A DNA stretch of 64,000 bases from Leptospira sp. (GTDB taxonomy: Bacteria > Spirochaetota > Leptospiria > Leptospirales > Leptospiraceae), in contig JAPZTS010000005.1 in assembly GCA_027533185.1 (NCBI GenBank), forward strand, positions 52,144-116,143, written 5' to 3'. The notes below the pieces were generated by a model, which ran no database searches, was not told the origin of the DNA, and worked only from the letters and a program-made list of their open reading frames with translations. Positions 44,098 to 51,532 of this stretch are shown here, piece by piece. Position 1 is the stretch's first letter; every line of letters begins with the position of its first letter. The translations under genes were made by a program, and so were the position numbers.

Positions 44098-46146
44098 CTA
44101 CACTACCAAAAACCGAACTTCTTTATTTGAATCTTTCATCTGTCGGAACTGGGCATGCACATTCGCTTTTAGAACATCATTTCCTGAAAAACCCGATTCT
44201 CTGGCGATGACTAAAGAGGGTTTTCGTTTCATGATTTCATCAAAAACTTCTGCGGTGTGAGATTTGCCTAACACATAGTAGGCGGAGTCGTAGGCGATGA
44301 AGACCTTTTGTCCGACAATTGTCTCTTCTTTGATTTCATTGGTGGCAAGTGCTCGTTCAATCCCTGATTTGAGGAGTACCTCAAATAGGATGGCTTCTTC
44401 TGTGCCATGGATGGGGTTTGTGGTCGGAAAAACAGGTGTGGCAAAGAGTGCCTCTTCGACCGCCTCTTTGGATTTTTCCAAATTCCCATTCCAAACAGGA
44501 AAGTTACTCGGTGCGAGGCGAAACACCCGAAAGCCCAAATCCTGAGATTTAAGCGACCTTTCTGTACCCCCCCCGTTATGCGTTAGATGGTCGGAAGTTT
44601 CCTCGAAACCTAAGGAAGGTGCCTCATCCTTTTTTACTTGGTATGCCTTTCCCTTCCCTTTTCCCGATTGTTTGCCACCATTGGATCCTTCTTCGGTTGT
44701 TTCTGCCTTTAATTTCGCAATCACTCGTCGGATTCGTTCCATTCCTATTTCGGAAATCGTCGAAAACCCCGCACGGGAGGCCTCTGTTTCTTCCCAGGTT
44801 CCATCTGCTTTTTGTTTGCGGGTGGGTTCGGGGAGTTGTACCAATATGAATTTGCGATTGCCCCCATCTTCGGCATTTAGTGCCAGTACGGCGTGTGCGG
44901 TAGTGGCAGAACCGGAAAAGAAGTCGAGGACGATGTCGTCGGGGGAGGTAGATTGAATGATTAGCTTTTTAAGTAGTTTACTTGATTTTGGATAAGAGAA
45001 GAGACTCAAATTGAAAAATTCTTGCATTTCTTTGGTTCCTAACGCTGTGTTAACATCAGAGAGTATCGAAGAGAAATTTTTAAACTCACTCTTCATTTCA
45101 TTAATGAAGAGTTTATGTCTAGGCCTACCATTTTCAGTGGATGGAAAGAGAATTCTTCCTTCTTTTATTTTTTGGTCCATAGTGTTTTTGTCAAAACGCC
45201 ATCCTCTTGGTGGACATCTATATACTAAGCCTGTTGACGGATCAATTAAATCATAATGACAATTTGGTCGTTCTTCCTTTGAAAGGAGTCCAGTGGCATC
45301 AGCGCTTCTCCAGGGTCCTCTTGGGTCATCGTCAGGATTAGAAAATTTTGTTTTATCCTTATCCTCACCCCGAAGGCTGAATCCATTTGTTTTTCGATAT
45401 AACAATAAGAATTCATGATCAGCAGATAAGCCATGCAATGCTCTAGTATCTTCACTAATTCTGGATTTCCAAATTAAACTTCCCACAAAATTCTCTTCTC
45501 CGAAAATCTCATCGCATACCTTCCGTAAGTGGGCGACTTCTGTGTCGTCGATGGAGATAAAGATGACTCCATCTTCGCGAAGGAGGTTGCGAGCAAGGAA
45601 AAGCCTGGGATACATCATATTCAGCCATTTGGAATGGAATCTTCCCGTAGTATCACTGTTATTCGTAAATTTGCGGCCCCCAGCATCCACTTGCCCTGTG
45701 TATTCCAAATAGGTTTTGAGAGATTCGGTGTAGTCGTCGGGGTAGACAAAGTCGTTACCCGTATTGTAAGGTGGATCGATGTAGATCATCTTCACCTTGC
45801 CGAGGTAGGATTTTTGCAAGAGTTTTAATACTTCCAAATTGTCCCCTTCGATGTAGAGGTTTTCTGTGGTGTCAAAGTCCACAGAGGCCTCGCGGTCGGG
45901 GAGTAGGGTGGCTGCGGTGGGAGACTGGATGGCCTTAAAACAGTTTCGTTTGCCAGGCCAAGTGAGGCCAAATCGTTCTTTGACTTCCTCGGATTCGAGG
46001 TTACTCCCAAGTGTTAGGCGAAGTCTGTCCCAATCGATAAAATTTCCTTCGGTAAAGACTTCGGGTAAGAGTTCTTTGAGAATGCGGAGTTTGTCTTCGG
46101 ATAGGATGTGGGAAGTGAGGGAGAGTTTGGGGGGTTGTTCGGGCAT
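44098..46146 (-). CDS. mod: Type III DNA methyltransferase subunit Mod (adenine-specific, beta class)
   Basis: A 682-aa N6-adenine methyltransferase that gives the system its sequence specificity. Catalytic DPPY is at residues 124-127 (YIDPPYNTGNDF), and the AdoMet motif appears later as DFFSGSATTAHAV near 403; this order defines the beta class of type III Mod proteins. The target-recognition region lies between. A low-complexity Gly/Lys segment near 490-525 contains a run of eight G (positions 44567-44574) encoding Gly-Gly-Gly, a potential slippage site. The ATG overlaps the hicB stop by 1 nt. The target sequence is unknown. Confidence 0.95.
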   Translation of the reverse strand: MPEQPPKLSLTSHILSEDKLRILKELLPEVFTEGNFIDWDRLRLTLGSNLESEEVKERFGLTWPGKRNCFKAIQSPTAATLLPDREASVDFDTTENLYIEGDNLEVLKLLQKSYLGKVKMIYIDPPYNTGNDFVYPDDYTESLKTYLEYTGQVDAGGRKFTNNSDTTGRFHSKWLNMMYPRLFLARNLLREDGVIFISIDDTEVAHLRKVCDEIFGEENFVGSLIWKSRISEDTRALHGLSADHEFLLLYRKTNGFSLRGEDKDKTKFSNPDDDPRGPWRSADATGLLSKEERPNCHYDLIDPSTGLVYRCPPRGWRFDKNTMDQKIKEGRILFPSTENGRPRHKLFINEMKSEFKNFSSILSDVNTALGTKEMQEFFNLSLFSYPKSSKLLKKLIIQSTSPDDIVLDFFSGSATTAHAVLALNAEDGGNRKFILVQLPEPTRKQKADGTWEETEASRAGFSTISEIGMERIRRVIAKLKAETTEEGSNGGKQSGKGKGKAYQVKKDEAPSLGFEETSDHLTHNGGGTERSLKSQDLGFRVFRLAPSNFPVWNGNLEKSKEAVEEALFATPVFPTTNPIHGTEEAILFEVLLKSGIERALATNEIKEETIVGQKVFIAYDSAYYVLGKSHTAEVFDEIMKRKPSLVIARESGFSGNDVLKANVHAQFRQMKDSNKEVRFLVV
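44567..44574 (-). repeat. G8 homopolymer in mod coding strand
   Basis: Eight consecutive G on the coding strand within AACGGGGGGGGTACA, codons for Asn-Gly-Gly-Gly-Thr near residue 524. It is the longest G/C run noticed in this A/T-rich window. Slippage by one base would remove the last ~155 residues of Mod but leave both catalytic motifs. Confidence 0.85.
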
Positions 46147-46355
46147 TAAGCTACCTCAACCCACATACTTTCTGTTAATGGCAGAGGAGGTTCGATTCCG
46201 TCCTCTTTGAATCCTTGTAAGTGCAATTCCAATGCTTCTTTTGCATGCTCTTTGACTTCTTCTAAGGTATTCCCGACTGTAAAGACGCCAGGTACATCAG
46301 GGAAATGGGCGGAGTATCCAGTTTCTGTTTTCTTAATTTCGATTAAATATTTCAT
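46146..46355 (-). CDS. hicB: HicB-type antitoxin
   Basis: A 69-aa protein with the degenerate RNase-H-like HicB fold: KYLIEIKKTETGYSAHFPDV followed by PGVFTVGNTLEEVKEHAKEAL. It should bind and neutralise HicA and repress the pair. The ATG at 46355 overlaps the hicA stop (ATGA) and has AAAGGA upstream; a GTG at 46370 is also in frame. No obvious ribbon-helix-helix tail is present, so DNA binding may need the HicA complex. Its stop overlaps the mod start by 1 nt, tying antitoxin synthesis to the restriction operon. Confidence 0.9.
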   Translation of the reverse strand: MKYLIEIKKTETGYSAHFPDVPGVFTVGNTLEEVKEHAKEALELHLQGFKEDGIEPPLPLTESMWVEVA

Positions 46356-46558
46356 GATTCCTTTCTCCACAATCCTGCTTGTTTTAGAATACTTTTTTCT
46401 GTCCTAACATCCACGTCTTGCCCCATTCCATGGTTCGGAACTGTTACACGTCCTTGTTTTGTAGGGTGTTTCAATTGCATATGGCTTCCTTTTTGATTTT
46501 GCAAGAACCAACCATCGTCATACAATATTTGTAAGATTTCCCTAACTTTTTTTGGCAT
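46352..46558 (-). CDS. hicA: HicA-type mRNA interferase toxin
   Basis: A 68-aa toxin of the double-stranded-RNA-binding-like fold: VREILQILYDDGWFLQNQKG followed by SHMQLKHP, with the catalytic His in GSH and the VTVPNHG segment. HicA cleaves mRNA and halts growth when HicB is lost. The frame is open further upstream, but the ATG at 46558 has TGGAG 5 nt before it and matches the family start. It lies 89 bp after the SNF2 gene behind its own inverted repeat, and overlaps hicB by 4 nt. Confidence 0.92.
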   Translation of the reverse strand: MPKKVREILQILYDDGWFLQNQKGSHMQLKHPTKQGRVTVPNHGMGQDVDVRTEKSILKQAGLWRKES

Positions 46559-46568
46559 TCGACTCCAG

Positions 46569-46597
46569 AGGCTTGGTAGGTATGCTATCCCAAGCCT
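46569..46597. promoter_or_regulatory. Inverted repeat upstream of hicA, probable HicB operator
   Basis: Perfect 8-bp arms AGGCTTGG and CCAAGCCT separated by 13 bp, ending 11 bp before the hicA start. On the minus strand, TTGCAG-N17-TAGGCT is a weak promoter whose -10 lies in the arm. HicAB systems usually autoregulate through such a site. Confidence 0.5.
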
Positions 46598-46647
46598 AGG
46601 ACTAAAACGGAATCTCTGCAAGAGAAAAATGGTAACGGTCGAATGTG

Positions 46648-49533
46648 TTAACGAATTTGGATTTGGGCAGAAAAGAGAATCGTTTCCTCCGATTGCATTT
46701 GGGCTTTTTTTTCCATTTCTTCTAGGAACTTTTCTTTTTCTTCATCAATGGCTCGTCTTGCCACCTCAAAGTTACGCCAAGCATCGTCTCGTTTTCGTTC
46801 AATCTCCTTTCTTTCTCTCTCAAGTTTCAAACGGTCTGTCAGGTTTCCTGATTCCTTTGCCAATTTTTTCTTTACCTTGATTTCGTCGTCATAGGCTTTT
46901 AATTCTTTTTGCAAACTCAAACGTTTGTCATCTGCCCAAGCATCCAATTTTTCGTATTCTTTGGAAAAGAGTTCTTGGTTTCGTAAGTCTCTTGTTTGTA
47001 AAATTTGATTTTTTTTGAGAGAATGGAGTTCTTCTAATTTCTGTTTTTGTGTTTCCAGAATCTCAGTTTTACCTGAGTTTTTTTCCCATTTGCCGTTTCT
47101 GGAAAAAAGGCGAACGGCAAGATCATTGTCCATTACGGATTCATCTTCCCAAAGTATGGTGACGAGCAGAATCTCTTCTGTTTCAAAACTATCCAATGTC
47201 CAGAGGCTTGCAGTGACGAGGCCTCGTTTGTTTTTATAATTCGCATAACTTTGATCAATACGATCTTCACTCAAATGGAAAGTCAAGAGTCCTTCTACTG
47301 GAATTTCCACTTGGTTTGCTGTTTCTAAAATCTTTTTGGCAAGAGGGTGATTGGCATGGTATTGGTTTTCTTGGAATAAACTCTTTCCCATTCGGTAATG
47401 ACCCAATTTGACAGGGGTATCAGGGAAAGGATGGGAATCTAGACGAAAGCTAAACTCGGCATCGTTACTCTTCCCGTGTTTTTGAATCGCATCTTTGGTA
47501 AGGATCCATAAAAGTTTTGTTTGGCGATCGAACAAAATTTCGCTTTCTTCCATCCGAATTTTCAATTTCTCTTGGACGATTTCATCAAAATTGGTGAGAA
47601 GTTTCTCTCGTGTTTCTTTCATCCTTTCGTTGATGTCGGTTTGCAATTCAGACTGGAGTAGATCAAAAGCTTCTTGGATTTCCTCTTTCGTTCGGCAAGT
47701 TTGGAAAATTTCAGCAATCCGTTTCTCAAAATCCACACCGGACTCTACATTGCCTAGCACTTCATCACTGGCACCAAAAACCCCACTAAACAATTGGAAT
47801 TTTTCGCTCAGGAGTTGGTGCACGCGAACATCGGCTAGGTTTTTGTTGTTAAGGAAATTGACCACAACCACGTCGAAGTTTTGACCATACCGGTGGCACC
47901 TTCCAATCCTCTGTTCGATCCTTTGTGGATTCCATGGAAGATCATAATTCACGACGATCGAGCAAAACTGTAAATTGATCCCTTCTGCGGCGGCCTCCGT
48001 TGCAATGAGAATTTGCCTTCGTTCCCGAAACTCTTCGACCAAAGCGGCCCGCATATCGGCGGTTTTCGAGCCAGAAATTTTGTCTGAATCCTTATACTTT
48101 GCCATCCAATTTTGGTACACTGTTTTGGATGTCTCATCGGTATTACTTCCATTGAAGAGAAGGATTTGATTCGCATAACCTTGATTAGATAAAATATCGA
48201 GGAGATAGTTTTGTGTTCGTCGTGATTCTGTAAAAATCACTGCTTTTTTTGCTCCACCCAAGCGTTCCATTTCGGAAAATGCTTGTTTGAGACCAACTAA
48301 AAGCACCTCGGCCTTGCTATTTCCTTGGATACTATTTGCCAAAGCTAAAAAATCTTTGAGTTCTTTTACTTCTGATTTTAAATCTTCAAGAGATTCGATA
48401 TGCTCGAGCGTTGTGCTACTTTTTGTTTGGTTTTGGTAAACTAACCATTCTTCTTTGATTTCTTCGTATTCTTCAAAATCTTCGGCAATCACATCCCCGA
48501 TTTCTTCATCAATGGAGGTATCAGCCTCCCCAATTTTTTTCTCCAATCGATCTACGAGGGCTTCTAAGGTTCCTGCTATTGCATAAGTTGAGGAGGCCAA
48601 GAGTTTTCGCAAAATCAATGTCATGAGCTTGCGTTGGCTTTTGGGAAGTGCCGCCAATTTTTCTCTCTGCAAGTAAGCACTGATCCATTCATGAAGTTTG
48701 TCTTCATCGTCACTGGGGACAAATTCCTTCGTAATGGGAATCCGTTTTGTATATTTGATATATTCTAATACTTGTTTGCGAAGTGTGCGTTTGCAAATAC
48801 TACTGATTCGATTTTTTAGAAGTTGTAATTGGTCTTCTGATTGGATTCGTAAAAATTGCTGAGAAAAGCTTTCAAAATCACCAAAGATTAGTTCATCTAT
48901 GATGCTAACCAATCCAAAGAGTTCACTGAGTGAGTTTTGTAAAGGAGTTGCGGTGAGTAAAAGTTTAAACCGACCTTTGAGAGATTCTTTAATTGTATTT
49001 GCGATGACATTCGATTCTCGATACACATTTCTCAGACGGTGTGCTTCATCGATCACCACTAAATCCCACTCTATCTGCGAAATTTCAAATGCTTTGGCTT
49101 TGGCAAACTGATACGATACAATGACAACTTGATTCGAAAGAAATGGATTCTGCTTCCCATTTCTTTGCTCTGCATTGAAGTTTTTACTTTCTAAAATTAG
49201 TGATTTTAAGTGAAACTTTTCCTGTAATTCGCCACCCCATTGTTTCCGTAGGTTTGCAGGACTAATGATCAAAATTTTGTTCTTTCCTTCGGAAAGAAAT
49301 TGGCTGAGTACGAGCCCTGCCTCAATGGTTTTACCCAAGCCCACTTCATCCGCAAGGATCGAACCTTTTGATAAAGGAGATTCCAGTGCAAAAAGCGCCG
49401 CATCTAACTGGTGAGGGTTTAAATCGACTTGAGCCCCAAGCATTGCTTGGCCAATCCTGTTTGGATCACCTGATGCCCGCTTTCTGGTGAGTTCGATTGC
49501 CAGAATTTTCTTTTGGTGGGGAGTTAGGTGCAT
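46648..49533 (-). CDS. SNF2/RapA-like helicase, first gene of the restriction operon
   Basis: A 961-aa superfamily 2 ATPase. Motifs are ILADEVGLGKTIEAGLVLSQ (Walker A, about 57-76), VIDEAHRLRN near 161, LLTATPLQNSLSELFGLVSI near 192, and the C-lobe EGINLQFCSIVVNYDLPWNP followed by QRIEQRIGRCHRYGQ. The last ~150 residues are a charged coiled coil. It resembles helicases seen beside restriction or DISARM genes rather than housekeeping RapA. It may translocate on DNA to assist the restriction module or displace bound proteins. Role within this operon is inferred. Confidence 0.92.
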   Translation of the reverse strand: MHLTPHQKKILAIELTRKRASGDPNRIGQAMLGAQVDLNPHQLDAALFALESPLSKGSILADEVGLGKTIEAGLVLSQFLSEGKNKILIISPANLRKQWGGELQEKFHLKSLILESKNFNAEQRNGKQNPFLSNQVVIVSYQFAKAKAFEISQIEWDLVVIDEAHRLRNVYRESNVIANTIKESLKGRFKLLLTATPLQNSLSELFGLVSIIDELIFGDFESFSQQFLRIQSEDQLQLLKNRISSICKRTLRKQVLEYIKYTKRIPITKEFVPSDDEDKLHEWISAYLQREKLAALPKSQRKLMTLILRKLLASSTYAIAGTLEALVDRLEKKIGEADTSIDEEIGDVIAEDFEEYEEIKEEWLVYQNQTKSSTTLEHIESLEDLKSEVKELKDFLALANSIQGNSKAEVLLVGLKQAFSEMERLGGAKKAVIFTESRRTQNYLLDILSNQGYANQILLFNGSNTDETSKTVYQNWMAKYKDSDKISGSKTADMRAALVEEFRERRQILIATEAAAEGINLQFCSIVVNYDLPWNPQRIEQRIGRCHRYGQNFDVVVVNFLNNKNLADVRVHQLLSEKFQLFSGVFGASDEVLGNVESGVDFEKRIAEIFQTCRTKEEIQEAFDLLQSELQTDINERMKETREKLLTNFDEIVQEKLKIRMEESEILFDRQTKLLWILTKDAIQKHGKSNDAEFSFRLDSHPFPDTPVKLGHYRMGKSLFQENQYHANHPLAKKILETANQVEIPVEGLLTFHLSEDRIDQSYANYKNKRGLVTASLWTLDSFETEEILLVTILWEDESVMDNDLAVRLFSRNGKWEKNSGKTEILETQKQKLEELHSLKKNQILQTRDLRNQELFSKEYEKLDAWADDKRLSLQKELKAYDDEIKVKKKLAKESGNLTDRLKLERERKEIERKRDDAWRNFEVARRAIDEEKEKFLEEMEKKAQMQSEETILFSAQIQIR

Positions 49534-49612
49534 TTAGAAAAAATGCTATTACGATATAGGAATATGCAAGTATGTTTTTCTGACTGGCGACAAATGCCAA
49601 TCTTTCTCAGTG

Positions 49613-49680
49613 TTCATCTGCGTTTATCCGTGGTATGAATCATTCTAGATTTTTTTACCACAGAGGCACACAGATAAACA
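49613..49680. repeat. Dispersed palindromic repeat, copy 2
   Basis: Matches copy 1 (40950-41006) in TTCATCTG, GTTTATCCGTGGT, TGAATCATT, ACCACAGA and GCACACAGATAAACA. A short insertion (CTAGATTTTTTT region) lengthens the loop. It lies 80 bp upstream of the SNF2 start, so the two copies exactly frame the five-gene defence operon in direct orientation. Confidence 0.8.
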
Positions 49681-49698
49681 TGGATAGGTGGTTCTAAC

Positions 49699-50118
49699 TT
49701 AAACTGCGTTGACGACTAAATCTCCGCCCGCTTTTACTTCGCCTGCTTCGTTTTTTGCTTCCACAAGAACGGTCACAGTTTTTTTACCATCTTTCTCAAA
49801 TTTCTTTTTGATGGTGCCGACGCATGTAAGCTTTTCTCCGAGTTTGGTCATCGCTTTGAACGTAACTCCAAAGTATGCGATGTCCTTTTGGTCTGCCCAA
49901 GAAGTACAGAGTCGTCCGACTTGTGCCATAACATACATACCATGAGAGATGGTTCCATCCAGACCTGCCTTTTTTGCGAAATCAGGGTCATTATGGATTG
50001 GGTTAAAATCTCCAGATGCTCCTGCATAACGAACGAGATTTGCATGTTCGATCACTGGGATGTCTAGTGGAGGTAATGTTTGACCAACTTCAACTTTATC
50101 GAATTCAATTTTTGCCAT
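49699..50118 (-). CDS. MaoC-type (R)-hydroxyacyl dehydratase subunit
   Basis: A 139-aa hot-dog-fold protein with the hydratase-2 motif YAGASGDFNPIHNDPDFAKK (Asp and His catalytic pair). It likely dehydrates (R)-3-hydroxyacyl thioesters. It is preceded by another MaoC-like gene 15 bp away, forming a heterodimer pair like the mycobacterial HadA/HadB type. A ribosome site (AGGAGG) precedes the ATG. Confidence 0.9.
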   Translation of the reverse strand: MAKIEFDKVEVGQTLPPLDIPVIEHANLVRYAGASGDFNPIHNDPDFAKKAGLDGTISHGMYVMAQVGRLCTSWADQKDIAYFGVTFKAMTKLGEKLTCVGTIKKKFEKDGKKTVTVLVEAKNEAGEVKAGGDLVVNAV

Positions 50119-50133
50119 ATTTGCCTCCTTGGA

Positions 50134-50577
50134 TTAGTCCTTACGAATGAAGATCGCCATCTCTGCTGAGAGGATCGGGTCATCTTTTTCATCGTAAATG
50201 GTGGTTTTGAAAGTTACGATTTCTGCTCTTCCCACTTTTACGTCGGAAATTTCAGATTGAGCGTACACTTTGCCCGGATATAGGATTTTGTGATATGTGT
50301 ATTCTTCTTTTAAGTGAAGAATTTTGGAAAGGTCAATTCCCAGTTCAGCCATATCGTTCCAAATTTTTGGATATCCCCAAAACATGATCACGGTAGGGAA
50401 GGTCGGTGGAGCGGGAACATCCGAGTATCCAGCTTTTTTTGCTTCCTCTACACTGAAATAGATTGGGTTTTTTTCGTTGATGGCGAGGCAAAATTCTTTG
50501 ATCTTTCCTCGTTCCACCGTAAAATCAAAACGATCTAGTTTTTTTCCAACTATATCTTTTGTTATTGCCATTGGCAT
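50134..50577 (-). CDS. MaoC-like N-terminal-domain dehydratase partner
   Basis: A 147-aa hot-dog-fold protein of the FAS1-dehydratase/HadA-like type, starting [20 protein letters not shown] and carrying [14 protein letters not shown]. It lacks the Asp-His hydratase motif seen in its neighbour, as expected for the non-catalytic partner of a HadAB-like enzyme. The two genes are adjacent and coupled. The pair probably acts in fatty-acid or lipid synthesis. Confidence 0.87.
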   Translation of the reverse strand: MPMAITKDIVGKKLDRFDFTVERGKIKEFCLAINEKNPIYFSVEEAKKAGYSDVPAPPTFPTVIMFWGYPKIWNDMAELGIDLSKILHLKEEYTYHKILYPGKVYAQSEISDVKVGRAEIVTFKTTIYDEKDDPILSAEMAIFIRKD

Positions 50578-50584
50578 ATTCTCC

Positions 50585-51451
50585 TTAGTGTTTTTGAATC
50601 CAGGATACGAGCTCTTTGAGAACGGCTTTTCGTTCGTTCAAAGTTTCGTTCATGGTTTCGTGGTACAATCCATCAAATAATTTCAAAGTTTTGTCTTTGG
50701 ATGCAACGCGTTCAAATGCTTCGACACTTCCCTCGCACAAAGCAATCCGATCTTCCTTTCCATGGAACATATAGATTGGTACTGTAATTTTTGAGGCAGC
50801 TTCTAATGCTAATTGGTAACAGTTCAAAAGAAAATCACCCAAGTAGGCGGATATATTTCCGTGAACTAATGGATCAGCTACATACGCCTTCACCACATCC
50901 TTGTCATGCGAAATCATATTTACATCAAGACCAGCTGGGATTGTAAGAGATGGAACAACCTTGGCTAAGAAACCACCTGCTGATTTTTTAACATCCATTA
51001 CAAAATCCGTTTTTACTTTTATCGGTAGGGCACTTGAGATAAAGGCTTCCAAATCACTTTGATTGTTGTCTGTTGCAGTGTAAAGAAAGGTAATCACCGC
51101 TCCCATCGAGTGGCCAAGAAGAGTTACCTTGGAAACACCTTCAGTGCGTTTAGCGATCTCAATCAGTTCCTTAAGGTCCGCAAAAAAATCAGTGTAATGA
51201 GAGACAACCCCGCGCCTTCCATCCGATTTCCCATGACCCCTTGCATCAAGTAGGTAGATGGTGTATGGTTCGCTGGACAACGCCTCTAAAAGATTGTTGT
51301 ATCGGCCACTGTGCTCACCAAATCCGTGGTGGACCACAAGCACCTTTTTGGCACCTGATTTTGGTTTGTACACTTGGTAGTAGATTTTACCACCGTCCTT
51401 GTTTAGAAATGTTGACTCCGTACGGGAGTAAGATTGTTCCCAATTGCTCAT
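50585..51451 (-). CDS. Alpha/beta hydrolase, monoacylglycerol lipase-like
   Basis: A 288-aa serine hydrolase. The oxyanion region is [11 protein letters not shown], the nucleophile elbow is [12 protein letters not shown] (Ser), the acid is in [10 protein letters not shown] and the His in GLYHETMNE. This arrangement is typical of lysophospholipase/monoglyceride lipases. No signal peptide. The frame extends 10 codons upstream, but the ATG at 51451 ([13 protein letters not shown]) fits better. It is 7 bp upstream of the MaoC-like pair and is probably cotranscribed with it. Confidence 0.88.
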   Translation of the reverse strand: MSNWEQSYSRTESTFLNKDGGKIYYQVYKPKSGAKKVLVVHHGFGEHSGRYNNLLEALSSEPYTIYLLDARGHGKSDGRRGVVSHYTDFFADLKELIEIAKRTEGVSKVTLLGHSMGAVITFLYTATDNNQSDLEAFISSALPIKVKTDFVMDVKKSAGGFLAKVVPSLTIPAGLDVNMISHDKDVVKAYVADPLVHGNISAYLGDFLLNCYQLALEAASKITVPIYMFHGKEDRIALCEGSVEAFERVASKDKTLKLFDGLYHETMNETLNERKAVLKELVSWIQKH

Positions 51452-51532
51452 AGAAGTCAAACATGCCCAATACAAACCCAAAAAGAAAGAACTTTTCCTT
51501 CTCTTCCGAACTGGCTTTGGGAGATTGGCGAA

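Noticed and set aside
41062..49533. Classification as DISARM or BREX
   Set aside because: Although a SNF2 helicase and an adenine methyltransferase are present, drmA/drmB/drmC, pglZ and brxC are absent and the nuclease is a clear type III Res.
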